Shown: positions 1 through 13,100 of the stretch, piece after piece
Position numbering within the stretch: position 1 is the first letter of the stretch
How the letters are laid out: the number at the start of each line of letters is the position of its first letter
Assembly (NCBI RefSeq): GCF_004342065.1
Contig: NZ_SLZU01000013.1
Coordinates: forward strand, 1 to 64,000
Reading direction: 5' to 3'
DNA: 64,000 nt
From: Primorskyibacter sedentarius
GTDB lineage: Bacteria; Pseudomonadota; Alphaproteobacteria; Rhodobacterales; Rhodobacteraceae
Program-made: the position numbers and the translations under genes
Notes under the pieces: generated by a model
The model's input: only the letters and a program-made list of their open reading frames with translations
What the model was told of the DNA's origin: nothing
Database searches by the model: none

Positions 1-2
1 AA

Positions 3-536
3 AGGCTTTTGGCGCAGATACGGGCGCACGGGAAGTCAGGCACCGCAGAGCTGTTCGTGGGTCTGGACGCGGAACTCCAGGACAGGCTGGACAGGATGAT
101 CGCCGATCTGGAAAACCGCATATCGCGGCTTCCAAGCAGCGATGCGCGCTTGACGGAGACCACGCGGATCCTCCGATCCGTGCCCGGTATTGGTCCGGTG
201 GCCAGTTCGACGCTGATCGCGGAGCTCCCTGAACTCGGCACTCTCTCGGGAGAGCGCGCCGCTGCATTGACCGGCTTGGCACCCATTGCGCAGGACAGTG
301 GAACGCTTCGTGCAAAGCGCACCATCACCGGCGGTCGGCGCGCTGTGCGACATGTCCTGTTCCAGGCCGCATTGGTCGCATCACATCACAATCCCAACCT
401 GAAAGCCTTCGCAGACCGTCTTCGCAAAGCAGGAAAGCCGCACAAAGTCGCAATCACTGCAGTCGCGCGAAAGCTCGTCGTCACTGCCAACGCTAGGTGC
501 AAGCGACGTCAGGAATGGGTACCGAAAGCCGCTTGA
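3..536 (+). CDS. IS110-family transposase, C-terminal part (5' end outside window)
   Basis: The reading frame is open from the first bases of the window, so only the last ~178 codons are seen; the TTG near base 9 is not the true start. The segment matches the C-terminal Transposase_20 (IS116/IS110/IS902) domain: a helix-hairpin-helix-like stretch (VPGIGPVASSTLIAELPELG) followed by the typical TGLAP block, a conserved serine in QDSGT, the K/R-rich RAKRTITGGR segment and a helical tail. The N-terminal RuvC-like DEDD domain would lie to the left. IS110 elements carry no ordinary terminal inverted repeats, so the element's right end cannot be placed. The frame looks intact to a natural stop. Family assignment is firm; whether the element is active is unknown. 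Confidence 0.9.
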   Translation, partial: RLLAQIRAHGKSGTAELFVGLDAELQDRLDRMIADLENRISRLPSSDARLTETTRILRSVPGIGPVASSTLIAELPELGTLSGERAAALTGLAPIAQDSGTLRAKRTITGGRRAVRHVLFQAALVASHHNPNLKAFADRLRKAGKPHKVAITAVARKLVVTANARCKRRQEWVPKAA

Positions 537-553
537 GAGATACAGTTGCTACG

Positions 554-818
554 ACGTAAGAAACTGAAAATTGGATACAACGTTGGACGTTTTGGAAAAT
601 TACACGGTTTGCAGGCTGCAACGTAAGCGAAATTGGTGTCGACCCTGCATACATAGATACGATTCTGACGTTCTATATCTTCGTTATTCGGAATGTAACT
701 ATCGCTATGGTGGTGAGAAATACTGTGCGCGTCATGTATGGGTTGCGACTTATTTTTAGTGCCAAAAAAATGCTCACTTTTTTTGGTGCCTAGTAATGAA
801 GAACGTAAGATACTGAAA
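554..818 (+). repeat. 16-bp direct repeat pair, 249 bp apart
   Basis: ACGTAAGAAACTGAAA at 554-569 and ACGTAAGATACTGAAA at 803-818 are identical at 15 of 16 positions; ACGTAAG recurs at 621-627. The first copy starts 18 bp after the transposase stop codon. They could be target-related repeats, insertion scars, or chance similarity in AT-rich DNA. Confidence 0.5.
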
Positions 819-1089
819 GCATGCGATAAGATTCATAAAATATTTATGTTAATTTAGGCGATTAAGAGATTACGCAAGGTTAACAAGACATTAACACTTG
901 CCTGAAATCCACAATTGCGCTCCATTTCGGTTAGGGGAGTGAGTGTAAGGGACGTTTAAAGAATAGTTGCATCATGGGAAATGCAGAGCGGCGTAGTGCG
1001 GAATTACCGCGTTGCGCGAGCGATATTGTTTTATCTAAGAAGACGAATTTCTAGTCGGTTCCATTCGCAATCTCACTCGATTTTTTTTG

Positions 1090-1109
1090 GCGCTTCGAGC
1101 GCTGTTTTT
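1090..1109 (+). terminator. Small hairpin plus T-run just upstream of the giant gene
   Basis: GCGCT (1090-1094), loop TCG, AGCGC (1098-1102), then G and five T. The form is that of a weak intrinsic terminator, yet it ends only about 25 bases before the giant gene's start codon. It may end transcription from the insertion element or act in the leader of the giant gene's mRNA. A run of eight T also precedes it (1081-1088). Confidence 0.4.
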
Positions 1110-1134
1110 ATGACCCAAATAGGGGAATACGGTT

Positions 1135-4100
1135 ATGGCTGTAACAAATAACTTTGCTGCGAGCACTCTCGATCTCAATGGACAGGTAAGCCTCTCTCAA
1201 CCAACAGCACTGGTCTGGGGCGCTGATGGGCGGCTCTATGTCACCGAGGTTGATGGCGATGTGAAAGTTCTGACAATTGCCTTCGGAGATGCGGACCCGA
1301 CTGACGGGGATCCCACGGCAAGTTTTTACGTTACAGACTCGGTCACCCTGAGCCAGGTAAAATCCATTCCCAATTTCAATGACGACGGTACGAATAGCGC
1401 GCAATCCAATCGTCAGGTCACCGGAATAGATGTGACCGCACAGTATGACGATTCAGGTGAGCAGGTTTTTATCGACGGAAAACCTGCAGTTACGATGTAT
1501 GTGACCTCTTCGGACAGCCGGATCGGCGCCGGTGGTTCGGGCAATGACGCAGGTCTGGATACCAATTCTGGTACGATTACAAAACTGACGCAAACCGGCC
1601 CTGACAGTTGGGAGGCGGTCGACATTGTGCGCGGCCTGGCCCGGTCCGAAGAAAACCACGCCCTCAACGGGCTTGAAGTCATTCAGGAGTTTGACTCTGA
1701 GGGTTTGTTGATCTCCGAACGCCTGATCGTTGCCAATGGCGGCAATGCCAATTCTGGCGCTCCGTCAAACAACTTTGCCGGTCAGCAGGAACAGCCCTAT
1801 TCCGGCGCAATCCTCGAGATTGATCTGGACGCAATTGGCGAAATGGATGTGCTGACTGACCCGGACAGCGGGCGCAGCTACGTCTACGATGTTCCGACAC
1901 TCGACGATCCCACCCGCGCCGGGAGTGATGATGCCGGGGATCCGCATGGTGGCAACGATGGTATGAATTCTGCGAAGATCACCGCGGATAGTCCGGTTCA
2001 GATCTATTCGCCAGGCTATCGCAATGCCTATGACGTCGAAGTCACCGACGATGGCCGGATTTTCACCTACGACAATGGCGCCAACAACTCTTGGGGCGGG
2101 CGTCCTGTGGGCGAGGCCGGATCGACCAGCAGCGTGGATTTCGCTCAGGCACTTGGGTACATCGCGACCAACCTGAACAACGGCGAAGGCAACAGCAACG
2201 ACGACATAAACCTCGAGGCGTGGAATCCGTCCAACAAAGACAACTTTCACGAGGTCACCCGGTCTGACGATCTGGACGGGCGCGAACTGTCGCAAGGGGC
2301 AGGCGGCGCGCAGGTCTATCAAAACGACGCAGGGCTGACGGTCGTCTATGGTGGCCACCCGAACCCGACGCGGGCCGAAGGCAGCCGCGCTGGAATTCTC
2401 TTTTCGCCCGAGGCCGGGACAGACAATGCCTATTTGCTGGTGTCAAATCAGGACAGCTACGGAAACGGCGGTGGCAGCGATTATGATGAAGTTATCGCAT
2501 GGCTGACTGAGGTCGAGGACAACGATACCGATTTTCCGTCCACCGGGATCTACGGCGCGGACACGGGCGATCTGACCAAGAAGGTCATCGCGGTCACCCC
2601 CGGCATTGCCTATGACATTTACGCGCAGGCGGATGGTTCGGCCCTGATTGTGGAAACCGGCGGCACCTCGCCTGGCGGTACGTTTGTTGGTACCGCCGGA
2701 TTGCCCGCTGACATTGCAGAGATTGTCGTCAGCCCCAACGCGATTGAAGGCAACTATCTGGAAGCCGGCCAACACGATGGTTCACTGGACACCGGTAACG
2801 GGTCGATCAACGGCCTCACCGAATATACGTCCACTTTGCTGGATGACGAAGCCAACGGTATCAAGATGTCCGGTGCGATTTTCGCCGCTTCGTTGAACCA
2901 GGGCAACCTGATCATCATGGGCCGTAACGAGGACGGTCAGGTTGAGAGCGGGTTGAATGGCGGTTACGCCGTCGCGTCCGATCGCACCACCCTCGATGCC
3001 GGGGGCGGGCCGCTGGGTTTGGCCGCACTAGGCGATGACGTGAACACGATGGGGCTGACAACACCGTTCCAGGGATCGGTCTGGGCCGCAACCTACAACC
3101 AGAATGGTCCGCTGATCGAAATCTTCCAACCTGCGAATGGCACTGTCGCGCTTGCGGGTTCGGATATCGTTGATCCGCTCGATAATGATCTGGATGGCGT
3201 GGGCGACGTGGCTGATCCGTTCGAGTACAGCCTTGAAAACGGCTATGCGCTTGATGCCGGCCAAACTCTGACGCTGGACTTCAATCCCCAGAATACGAAT
3301 TTCCCGACCTCACTGGCGGGAACCGGGCTCTTGGGGGCAGCACTGGATGGTGTGACCGCCAACCAGGATGCGCAGACGGCAGCAGAAAACTTCTCGATCG
3401 ACCAGCAGCAGGACGGTCTTTATGACATCGGCGGCAACGTGTTGCCCGGCGGAAACGCCCCCATCCTGCAAATCAAGAACGTCAAGGATGGGTCGGTTGT
3501 GGGATCGGCAAATGCCGCACGTGATGTCCTGCATACAGGTATTCGGCCAGCTGACGATGTTCAGCGGATTGTTGCGACGATGAACCTGAAGAACTGGATT
3601 CCTGCGATGGGGGGAGCCGAGCAGGACGGTCAGTTGACCGGGCTGATCTATTCTGATGGCACCCAGTCCAATTTTGTTCGTGCTGTCTTTGGCTCGGTCA
3701 ATGGCGCACCCGGCATCGAAGTCGGGTATGAAATTGGCGATGCCAACTATGTCACGCTGGCGCAGGTCGCTGTGCCGGGTCTGGCGAACGTATCGGTTGA
3801 AACTCTGGACCTGCGGCTTGAGATCGACATGGACGATGGCTTTGCCGTCTCGGTCTCCTACAGGCTGCAGGGGGACACTGGGTTCACTGATGTGCCGCTG
3901 AACGATGGCACGCCCGGATTCTCATTGCCGAGCGGCGTATTGCAGGACGTCTTGACCGGGGACCACACCATTGGCACGGGGGCCAATGAACTGAATTCCG
4001 GCGCTGCGATAGGTTTCCTGGCGGAGGACACGGGTGGCGACGATACCGAAGATGCGGGCTTCAACGGTCTGCTCGCAATCGATTTCAACAACCTGGATAT

Positions 4101-7100
4101 CGAAGCGTTCGGCAATGAAATCGACGCAACCACAGGCGCCGAAGTCGGTCAGGCGGGGACTGCCGGTCTCGACACGATCATCTACACCGGGAATGAAACG
4201 GCCCTTGCGCCGCTGGATGCTTCTGTCGAGAACTTCGATGGCAGCGGCAGCGCTGCGGACTTCGCCGTAACGGGCAACGACAGCGACAATATCATCGTCG
4301 TCGGGAGCGGGGAAAACACGATCACGACCGGTGCGGGTGAGGATACGATTGTCGGCACAATTGCGTCGTTGTCACAAGATGACATCACGGACTTTTCTCT
4401 GGCGGATCGTATCCTGATTACCGATGCCACTGCGGCTGACGCCAATGGCGTGGTTTATACAGCCGGATCGGCCATCATCACGATGGGCGACATGACGCTC
4501 ACATTTTCCGGGCCGGACTTTGAAAATTTCGATCCACTCACGGGTCCGGGCATGTTCCAGTTCACCGAAACTGAAGGTGGACTGGAACTTCGCCTCGTCG
4601 CTCCGGAGACTGTCCTTTACCGCGTGAATGCCGGGTCAGACAAAGGGCCAGCTGCCACGCAAGGCACGATTGCCGCCATTGATGGCGGACCGGATTGGAT
4701 CGGCGATGCTGGCCTTGTCAACGGTAGCGGAACGGTACGGGTGACCGGTAGCACGGCCAATACATATTCTAACGGCGGGACCGATGCAGAAGGCGAAATT
4801 GACTCGGGCAACGTCGACCTTTCCGAGGTTCCCTGGCAGGTCTTTGCAAACGAGCGGAGTGACAATGCCGCTGCCGATCCGAAACTGACATACGAATTTG
4901 ATGTCGAAGCGGGCACATCCTACAAGATCACGCTGTTCTATACCGAAAACTGGAACGGAATTTACGGCTTTGCGGACGCCAATGGCGGTCAAACCCGCCA
5001 ATTTGACGTTTCGGTCGAAGGCGAAGTGCCGACTGAATTCCAAGACCTCAATCCGGCGCAGGAAGCAGCTGATCTGCTGGGCTATGGCACGGTAACGAAT
5101 GCCATGTCCGCCGCGCAAAAGGCAGCGATCAATGGCACGACTTTCCAGCGAGAGTTCACCTATGAAGCAACTGACGATACGCTGACGCTTGAATTTCTGC
5201 ACGAATTCGAAAACCCCAAGGTCAACGCGATCCAGATCACCCAATTGGGATATGTGGCACCGCCGGTTGACGATACCGCACCGGTTATCGAAGAGATCTA
5301 TGTCGATAATCCCGCAAGCGTTCAGGACGGGGACCGTTTTGCGACAGTTGTGCTAAGCGATGACACCGGGTTTGATGCCGGCGATTTCGCCGCTCTGGAC
5401 GGATCCGAACTGGTGTTCAGCGGTATTGTTCCTGACACCGTGTCTGGCCCGGACGTGGTCTTCAGCGCAGGTGGCACAATCGCAACGCTGACCTACACGT
5501 TGTCACGCAACGATAACTCCTGGCCCGCTGGCGAAGGCCAGATCACCGTGGCCGCTGGCGCATATTCTGATGCCGCCGAAAATACCTCGGCGGAAACCAG
5601 TGGCGCGTTCGTGTTGGAGCCAAACCTTGGAAACCTCGTCAGGGGCAATGTCGTACGTGCGATCAACGTCGGCACGACGGATCTGACTGCCGCAACGAAC
5701 CTTGGTACCGACCTGGTTGAAGGCGGAACCGACAACAACCGATATGGCGGGGCGATTGCGGCCGATACGCTGATAACGGATGCCACTGGAACTGCGATCG
5801 CGTTCGAGGCTGACAGCAACACCTATTACACCAGCCCCAAGACCAATGGCCAATTGAATGCCAATGTCGATGGCCAATCCGGCAGCACCGGCAGCAATTC
5901 CGGTGGTGTGGATCTGGACGGGTCGGCTTATCACACATATCGCGACAGCAACGCGGACACCTGGACGGCGACCTATGACGGGTTTGCCAACGGAACCTAT
6001 GTCGTGGAACTGCATTTCGCGGAACTCTACCAGACAAGTGCGGGTACGCGCGTCGGTGACTTCTACATTCAGGGCCAACTGGTCGAGGCCGGTTTTGATG
6101 CCTTTACGGATGCGGGCGGGGCTGATGCGCCTACCTTCTTCCGGCACAATGTGACGGTTACAGACGGTACGATCACGATCGACGTCGACAGCTCTGCGGG
6201 GCAGGCGGGTTACAGTGCGATCGTCGTCTATGATGCGGTTCCCTCTGATCTGCCCCCCACTATTTCGGTTGCAGATGTCGAAGTGGCCGAGGGCAGCGAC
6301 GCCGTTGTCACGTTCACGCGGATCGGCGATTTGACCGAAGAGGTCGAAGTCACCTTCTCCGTCACGCCGGACAGTGCAGGCAGTGCTGACTTTGTAGCGC
6401 CGACAGATTTCACGGTGTCCATCGCTGCGAACCAGTCGACCGCGTCCATCACAATTCCGACCGTTGATGATGAAGAGACGGAAGGCACTGAAACCTTTAC
6501 CGTTTCCATCACCGCGGTGAGCAACACGTCTGGCGACGCCGTCGCGGATGCGGCGAACAGCGATGCAACTGTAACGATCGCTGCAAACGATGTTGGGACC
6601 GATCTGCCGGTCGGCGGCGAAATCCTCGGTCTGGAATTTGATGCGGCTGGAAGCGGGATTGCTTCGACCGGTTTCGCAACGGTGTTGGGCGGTTCGGCCG
6701 CGCTTGAGGATGCGAAAGTGACCGTGGTGGACGGAAAGCTGGTGATTACAACGTCAGATGGCGACTTGTCCCAGCCTGCGCAGACAGCGTCCAAGAACGA
6801 TCTGGTCCAGACCGTCGATATCTCTGATGCTGCCCTGCAAGAAGTCTTTATCAGCACGCGATTTGATAATCCGTTTACGGCCGAAGAGCTGACCCGTCTG
6901 GGCGTTACCGGCGACGTTATTCCGAATTACCTTCAGCAGGGGATCATCATTGCCACCAATGATGAGGCAATCAACCAGGATTCCGGTCAATTCACCAAGC
7001 TGATTTGGGGAGGTGGCGGCGGCAACGGAGTCCAGATGTGGTCACAGGCACCAATCGATCAAAAGATCACCCTGACCGCGATCAGCGATGCCGCGGCTGC

Positions 7101-10100
7101 GCCATTTACGCTCTTTGATGTGGCATCTGTCGAGCTGGCACTGGTGATCGACAAGATGGCCGGGACAATCGCGCAATTCGTGACCCTCTTCGATGATTCC
7201 GGAACGGTCCTGGGCGGAGTCCGTCCCGACGCGACCGACGGTTTTGCGACTGCTGCGGCCCAGGCGCTTCCGCCTGCTGTCCTTGCTGCGATCAATGCTG
7301 GCACGACTGTTGTGGGTGTCACTTCGACCGACTTCGACTCAGGGTCTGCTATCGGCAGTTTCGACGCCACTTGGGACTATGTGCGCGTAACCTCGCCACA
7401 GGTCGATATCATCGAAGGCACGGATGCCGCAGACGGCATCGTATTTGGCGACTTCTCGAACGATGGGCTTGATCCCACCGACCTTCCTGCGCTGGAGAAT
7501 GGCGACAATATCGTCACCGCCAGCCAACAGGGTGATGCCGCTGATGGCGGACGGGACAGAGACTATTTCACTATCGAGGTTCCCGACGGTCAGGTGCTGT
7601 CTTCGATCATCCTGGATGGGTACGACGTCGCCGGTGGCACCGATACGAACGGGTTTATCGGTATTCAGGTGGGCGACACGGTTACGACCAACCCGACCAC
7701 CTATGAAAACGTTGGCGATCTACTGGGCGGTCTGATCTACGGCGATGGCCTGATCGGGAACGACATCCTGGCCGAACTCGCCGCAGGGGGCAATCAGCAG
7801 GGTGTTGATTTCCCAGGATTTTCACTGCCGCTGGAGGCCGGTACATATACGATCTGGCTGAACCAGGGCGGAAATTTCCCGTCGACTGCCACGCTGAACT
7901 TCCAGCTGTCTGATGCCCCGGCGGACGTCATTGTTTCCGTGGCCAGCCCCGCCGACGTGACTGAAGCGGGTGATTTTGGTGACACAAATGTAGGCTTTGA
8001 ACTGACGGCGACCGATGCCTTCACTGGCGATCTGACGATAACGTACGATACGGCGGACTCGGTCGGGGAAACTGCTGTTGTGTCCTTTGTCAGCGGTGTG
8101 GGCACGTTGGTGTTGGCCGTGGCCAATGACAATGTCGACACCGGTCCTGACATCGTTTCCGTCACGCTGACAGGTGCAAGCGATGTCGGTGGCACGCTTG
8201 ACGTTGCCGTCGATACGACCGCGGCAACGGCGCAGGTGCTCGATGACGACGCGGCCGGTTCGCCCACCTATCAACGCGGGGACGTTCTCTATGCCGTCAA
8301 TGCGGGTGGTCCTGCTCTGACGCAAGATGGCATCGATTTTGTTGCTGGAACCAGCGGCACTGATGGTGCCCCGTTCACCGGGGGGACGGCGTTTGCTGAC
8401 GGGAACGGTGGCAACGGCCCGCAGCCCGCGTTTGACGGAACAGTTTATGAAACCGAAATCAACGACAATGGCGATTTCGAATTCGCCGCAGCAATCAGTT
8501 TCCCGGGGATCGACCCGGAAAAAAGTTACTACGTAGACCTCTATTTCGCCGAGATTTACGCCACTGTTGCCGGCGCACGCGTCTTTGATGTCCTGGTCGA
8601 GGGCGAAGCCCCTGCGGCAGGCAGCGTGTTGGATGATTTTGACCCCCTGGCCTACAATGGCGGCGACATCAACGCGCCGATCATTCTGGAATTGCCCGAT
8701 CCGGTTACTCCGGGCGCGAATGGCACAATCGACCTGTCGTTCCTGGCGAGTGCCGACCGCGGCAAGGTCAGTGCGATCGTCGTGCGCGAAGCGGTCGAGG
8801 TGGTGTCTGGTGCCACAACACTTTCAGTTTCCGATGTTTCGGTCGAAGAGGGCGACGGGGTTGCCGAAGTCGTCTTTACCCGGTCGGGCGATCTGACGGA
8901 CGAAATGACCGTCACCTTCAGCGTCGCGGACGGAACGGCCATTGCCGGAACTGACTATGATGCACCGGCCACGAATACTATCGTGATCGCGGCAGGCGAG
9001 GCGTCGGCGACGCTGCCGATTACGCTGATCGATGATGATGCGGAACTCAGCGATGTGGAATTCACTGTCACCATCACCGATGCCGTCGCGACGGGCCCGG
9101 TATCACTGGACAATGGTGTTTCCACGGTCACCATTCTGGATGACGACGCAATTGATCCGGCTGACATCGATGGTGATGGCATCCTCAACGCGGCGGATCC
9201 GTTCGCCTATGACGAGGATAACGGCCTGAGCAATGTCCTGGCATTGGGTGGCAGCATTCGTCAGGACTTCAACGTCGATACGACGGATCTGTTCGGCGAG
9301 GATGGTGGATTTTCCGGGATCATGGTCAACCCTGCCTACTCTCCCGCAGGGTCGTCCGAGACTGATCCCTACGGCGACCGCACTACCGAAGGGACATCCC
9401 TGATCGAGGGGGGCGTTCTGAAGGTCGAGTCCAGTGAAACCGACGCCTACGCCACTGGCACCGGCGCGAGCAATACGTTGAAAGACAGTTATCATTCTGC
9501 GGCGGATGTCTCGGGCGTGGATCATTTTGTTGTGGAAAGTCTGGTCAAGGGAGGCTGGCTGGGCACCATTCCACTGCAATATGCGTCGTTTGGCATTACG
9601 CTTGGGGCCGGTGGGACCGACGACTACATCAAGTTCGTGATCGGCGGATTTCAAACTACACCGCGCCTTCAGCTTTCGCAGGAAAACAGCCTGACGGATG
9701 CCAAAGAAGAGAACATCATTCTTCAAAACCAGACGCCGGAAATCGTCGAAGAAGACATCGCGTCGGTTCTGTTCCGGCTTGAGGTCGACAAGTCGGGCGA
9801 GGAGGCAACCCTTGTCGGCACCGCAATCCTGTTTGATGACACCGACACCGAGATCGCTACGATCACCACGGCAACCCGCACAATCACCGGATCCCTGGCC
9901 GATGCACTGGATGGTGCCAACCCGCTGACAGGTGGCGAAGGTGGGGTCGCCTACGGCATCACCATCACCGATTGGTCCAACGGGGCGAACAACCGTTTTG
10001 TCGGGGAATGGGATTACCTTGAATTGTCCGCGCCCGACAATGCGCCCGTGGTTGTCAACGCAATCACTGCGCAAGCGATCAACGAAGATGCGGAGTTCAG

Positions 10101-13100
10101 CTTTGCGGTTCCTGCCGAAACTTTTGCCGATGATGGCGGGGTCGAGAACCTTACGCTGACGGCGGTACTGGCCGATGACGGCCCCCTGCCGGCATGGCTC
10201 AGCTTTGACGGGACCACCTTCAGCGGAACGCCCGCACAAGGTGACGTCGGGCTTATTTCCGTAAAGGTTCTGGCGGATGACGGGACAAATCCGCCTACCG
10301 AGGCGGCCTTTGACATCGAGATTGCAAACGTCAACGATGTCCCGACTGCGACAGCCATCTCGGTGCCCAGCGTTCTGGAAACAGCTGCTCCGGTCACGAT
10401 CGCCCTGCTGACGGATGCGGCAGCAACGGACGAGGACGGCGATGTTCTGGGGGTCATCAACGTCACGGTCACGACGGCCGGTGGTGATCCGGTGCTCTTT
10501 GATCTCGTCGGTCAGACACTCACGATCGATCCGTCCCAATTCGCCGGTCTGCTGGATGATGCGGACAGTGTTGCGCTGACCGTCAATTACACGATTACCG
10601 ACAACCTTGGCGGTGAACTGTCGAACACCGCGACCTTGCTGGTCGGTGGTGTTGACGGGCCGTTCACCTGGTATCCGGATGCTGATGGCGACGGCTATGG
10701 CGTTGACGCGGGCGCGACGATCGTCGCCTATGAACAGCCTGATTTCCACGCTCTCGAATTCGGTGATGATGACGACACCGATGCGACGATCTACCCAGAC
10801 GCGGTCGAATTGAACGACGGCAAGGACAACGATCAGGACGGCGAAATCGACGAAGATAATGCCGATCCGGTTGCCGACGACGAATCCTTTACGATCCAGA
10901 AAGGCGCGCCGGTCGAGATTGCGGTGTCCACGCTGCTCATGGGCGATACGGATGTAAACCAAGATACGCTCACCGTAGCTAGCGTCGCGGCGTCCGTAGG
11001 TGGGACGCCCGTTCTTGACGCTGTTTCGGGTATCGTAACGTTTACTCCGGCCCCCGATTTCACGGGCACAGCCAGCTTTACCTACACGGTTGTTGACGGC
11101 TACGGCGGCGAAGGCACTGGCATCGTGACCGTGAACGTCGAGAACCGGATTGTTGTCACTGATCCTGCGACCCCTCCGGTCGCCACCGAGGGGGTTGACG
11201 TGGTTCAATTCGATGGCCCCGGCGATCTGGATCTCAGCGATCCCGGTCTGGAAGATCTGGACCTGTCGGGCAATGCAAACGATGGCGGCACAGTTACTCT
11301 CAATACCGGCAGCAACAACGTGGAAGCGGGCCTTGGCGCGCATACTGTTGAGCTGGGCGGCGGCGAAGATTCCGTATCCGGCACCGCGAGCGAGCTTGAC
11401 GGCGATACCTTCGGCGGGTTCGGCGACGATGACACGATCACCATTGAGAATGGCAGCGGCAGCACCATCGTCAGCCGCACCAATGGCTCTGCCATAATCG
11501 GTGTGGATACCGATGGCGACGGGCTGACCGATACCACAATTACGCTTCCCGGCGAAATTGACGGGCAAACGGTCACTCTGTCGGATGATGGAACGGACGC
11601 CACCTTGACGCTTGATGCGGCAGCCCCGGATCTAAACGACGTGCTGGAAACTGCTGCTCCCGTCGAGATTGATCTTCTAGCGGGTGAGGTGGACGCCGAG
11701 GGCGTCAGCGGCCTTTCCGTCTTTGATGCCAATGGCGATCCTGTGACCTTTGCGCAGGTTGCTACGACCATCACGATTGACCCTGCACAATTCGCCACGG
11801 CCCTTTCGGGTGGCGAGAGCCTTCAGGTGACCATCGCCTATGACGTCGATGTGGCAGGCGGCGGATCTGTGCCGCGCAGCTCGACACTCATGGTGGGCGG
11901 CGTTGATGGTCCTTTCACCTTCTACCGTGATGCCGACGAAGACTCCTTTGGTGACGCGTCCGACAGTGTAGAAGGCTACGAGGCCCCCACGGGTTATGTC
12001 ACCAATATGGCTGACGCGGACGATACCGATGCCACCATCTATCCTGACGCGCCGGAACTGAACGATGGCAAGGACAATGATCAGGACGGCGAGATAGACG
12101 AAGACAACCTCGGGCCGGTCCTGGGGGCCGATGGCGGTTCCACGGCTCCGGGTGTTGTCTTTGAGATTTCCCGCACCGAGCTGATGATGAATGATGCCGA
12201 TCCGGAAGGCGATGACATCGCGTTCGTAGGCGTCGACAACCCGATCAATGGGCAAGTCGCTTTCGACCCGGTTCTTGGGACTGTTTCGTTCACGCCAACG
12301 GCTGGTTTCAATGGCACCGCGAGCTTCGACTATTCGGTGACCGATGAATGGGGCGCTGTCACGACAAGCACCGTTGTGATTGACGTGAGCAACGACGTCG
12401 GCGGAATTGCGACGGAGCTGTTTGTCGCGCAGTCGCAGGTCAGCTCGTACTCGGGGCAGGATTCATCAAATGGCGCTGCTTTGGTAAATGAAGGGGACCA
12501 ATCCGTCACCTTGTCAGGCAACACCTGGAAGAAGATCCAGCTGCCGGAAGACGTCACCATCACCGAAAACAGCGAACTTTGGGTCACACTGACATCTCCC
12601 GAGATACCCGAGATGGTGGGGATTGGTCTGGACAACAACAGCGCCTTTACAAACGGGAACGAGGCCCTGTTCCAGCTTGGCGGAACCATGGGAACCCTGC
12701 GACAGGCCAACCAGGATTTCCGGACATACGATACCGCGGGCGAGACTGTTTCGTTCCGGATCCCCTTGGGAGATTTCGCGGGTACGGCGTTCGAGTACCT
12801 GGTGTTCATGCACGATCAGGATGCGAATCCGACGTCAACAAGCAGCGTCTTCTCGGATATCCGCATTGTTGAACCCGCGCCGTTCAATTCCAAACCGCTC
12901 GCCGGTGAGGATAGCGCGATCATGGAATCTGATGCCCAACTGGTCATCGAGGCAAGTTCGCTGCTGGCGAATGACACGGATGCAGATGGCGATGAGATCA
13001 GCGTTACCGCCGTTGCCAACGCCAAGAACGGTGACGTCACGCTGGAGAACGGCCTGATCGTCTTTGCCGCCACAGAGGGCTACACTGGACCGGCCAGCTT

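Larger units (their letters stand above)
537..1134. other. AT-rich gene-poor region between the transposase and the giant gene
   Basis: No convincing gene. It is visibly richer in A and T than the rest of the window, with several poly-T runs. It holds a 16-bp direct repeat (554-569 and 803-818, one mismatch) and a shorter relative at 621-627. A small hairpin (1090-1102) and the ribosome binding site of the giant gene (AGGGGA at 1121-1126) sit at its right end. It probably contains the right end of the IS110 element and the promoter of the giant gene; I could not pick a promoter with confidence. Confidence 0.6.

Noticed and set aside
571-759. 62-codon frame in the AT-rich region after the transposase
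   Set aside because: TTG start without a ribosome site, odd Tyr/Cys/Arg-rich composition and no family resemblance.
4261-4360. RTX nonapeptide array in the giant protein
   Set aside because: Only one degenerate stretch (GNDSDN...GAGEDT) is seen; there is no run of GGxGxDxxx repeats, so I do not call an RTX toxin or a true RTX array.
9103-11568. Long 821-codon open frame on the minus strand
   Set aside because: It lies entirely inside the giant gene, antisense to it, and its protein is Arg/Ile/Val-rich without recognisable domains. It arises from the Asp/Gly/Thr codon usage of the real gene.
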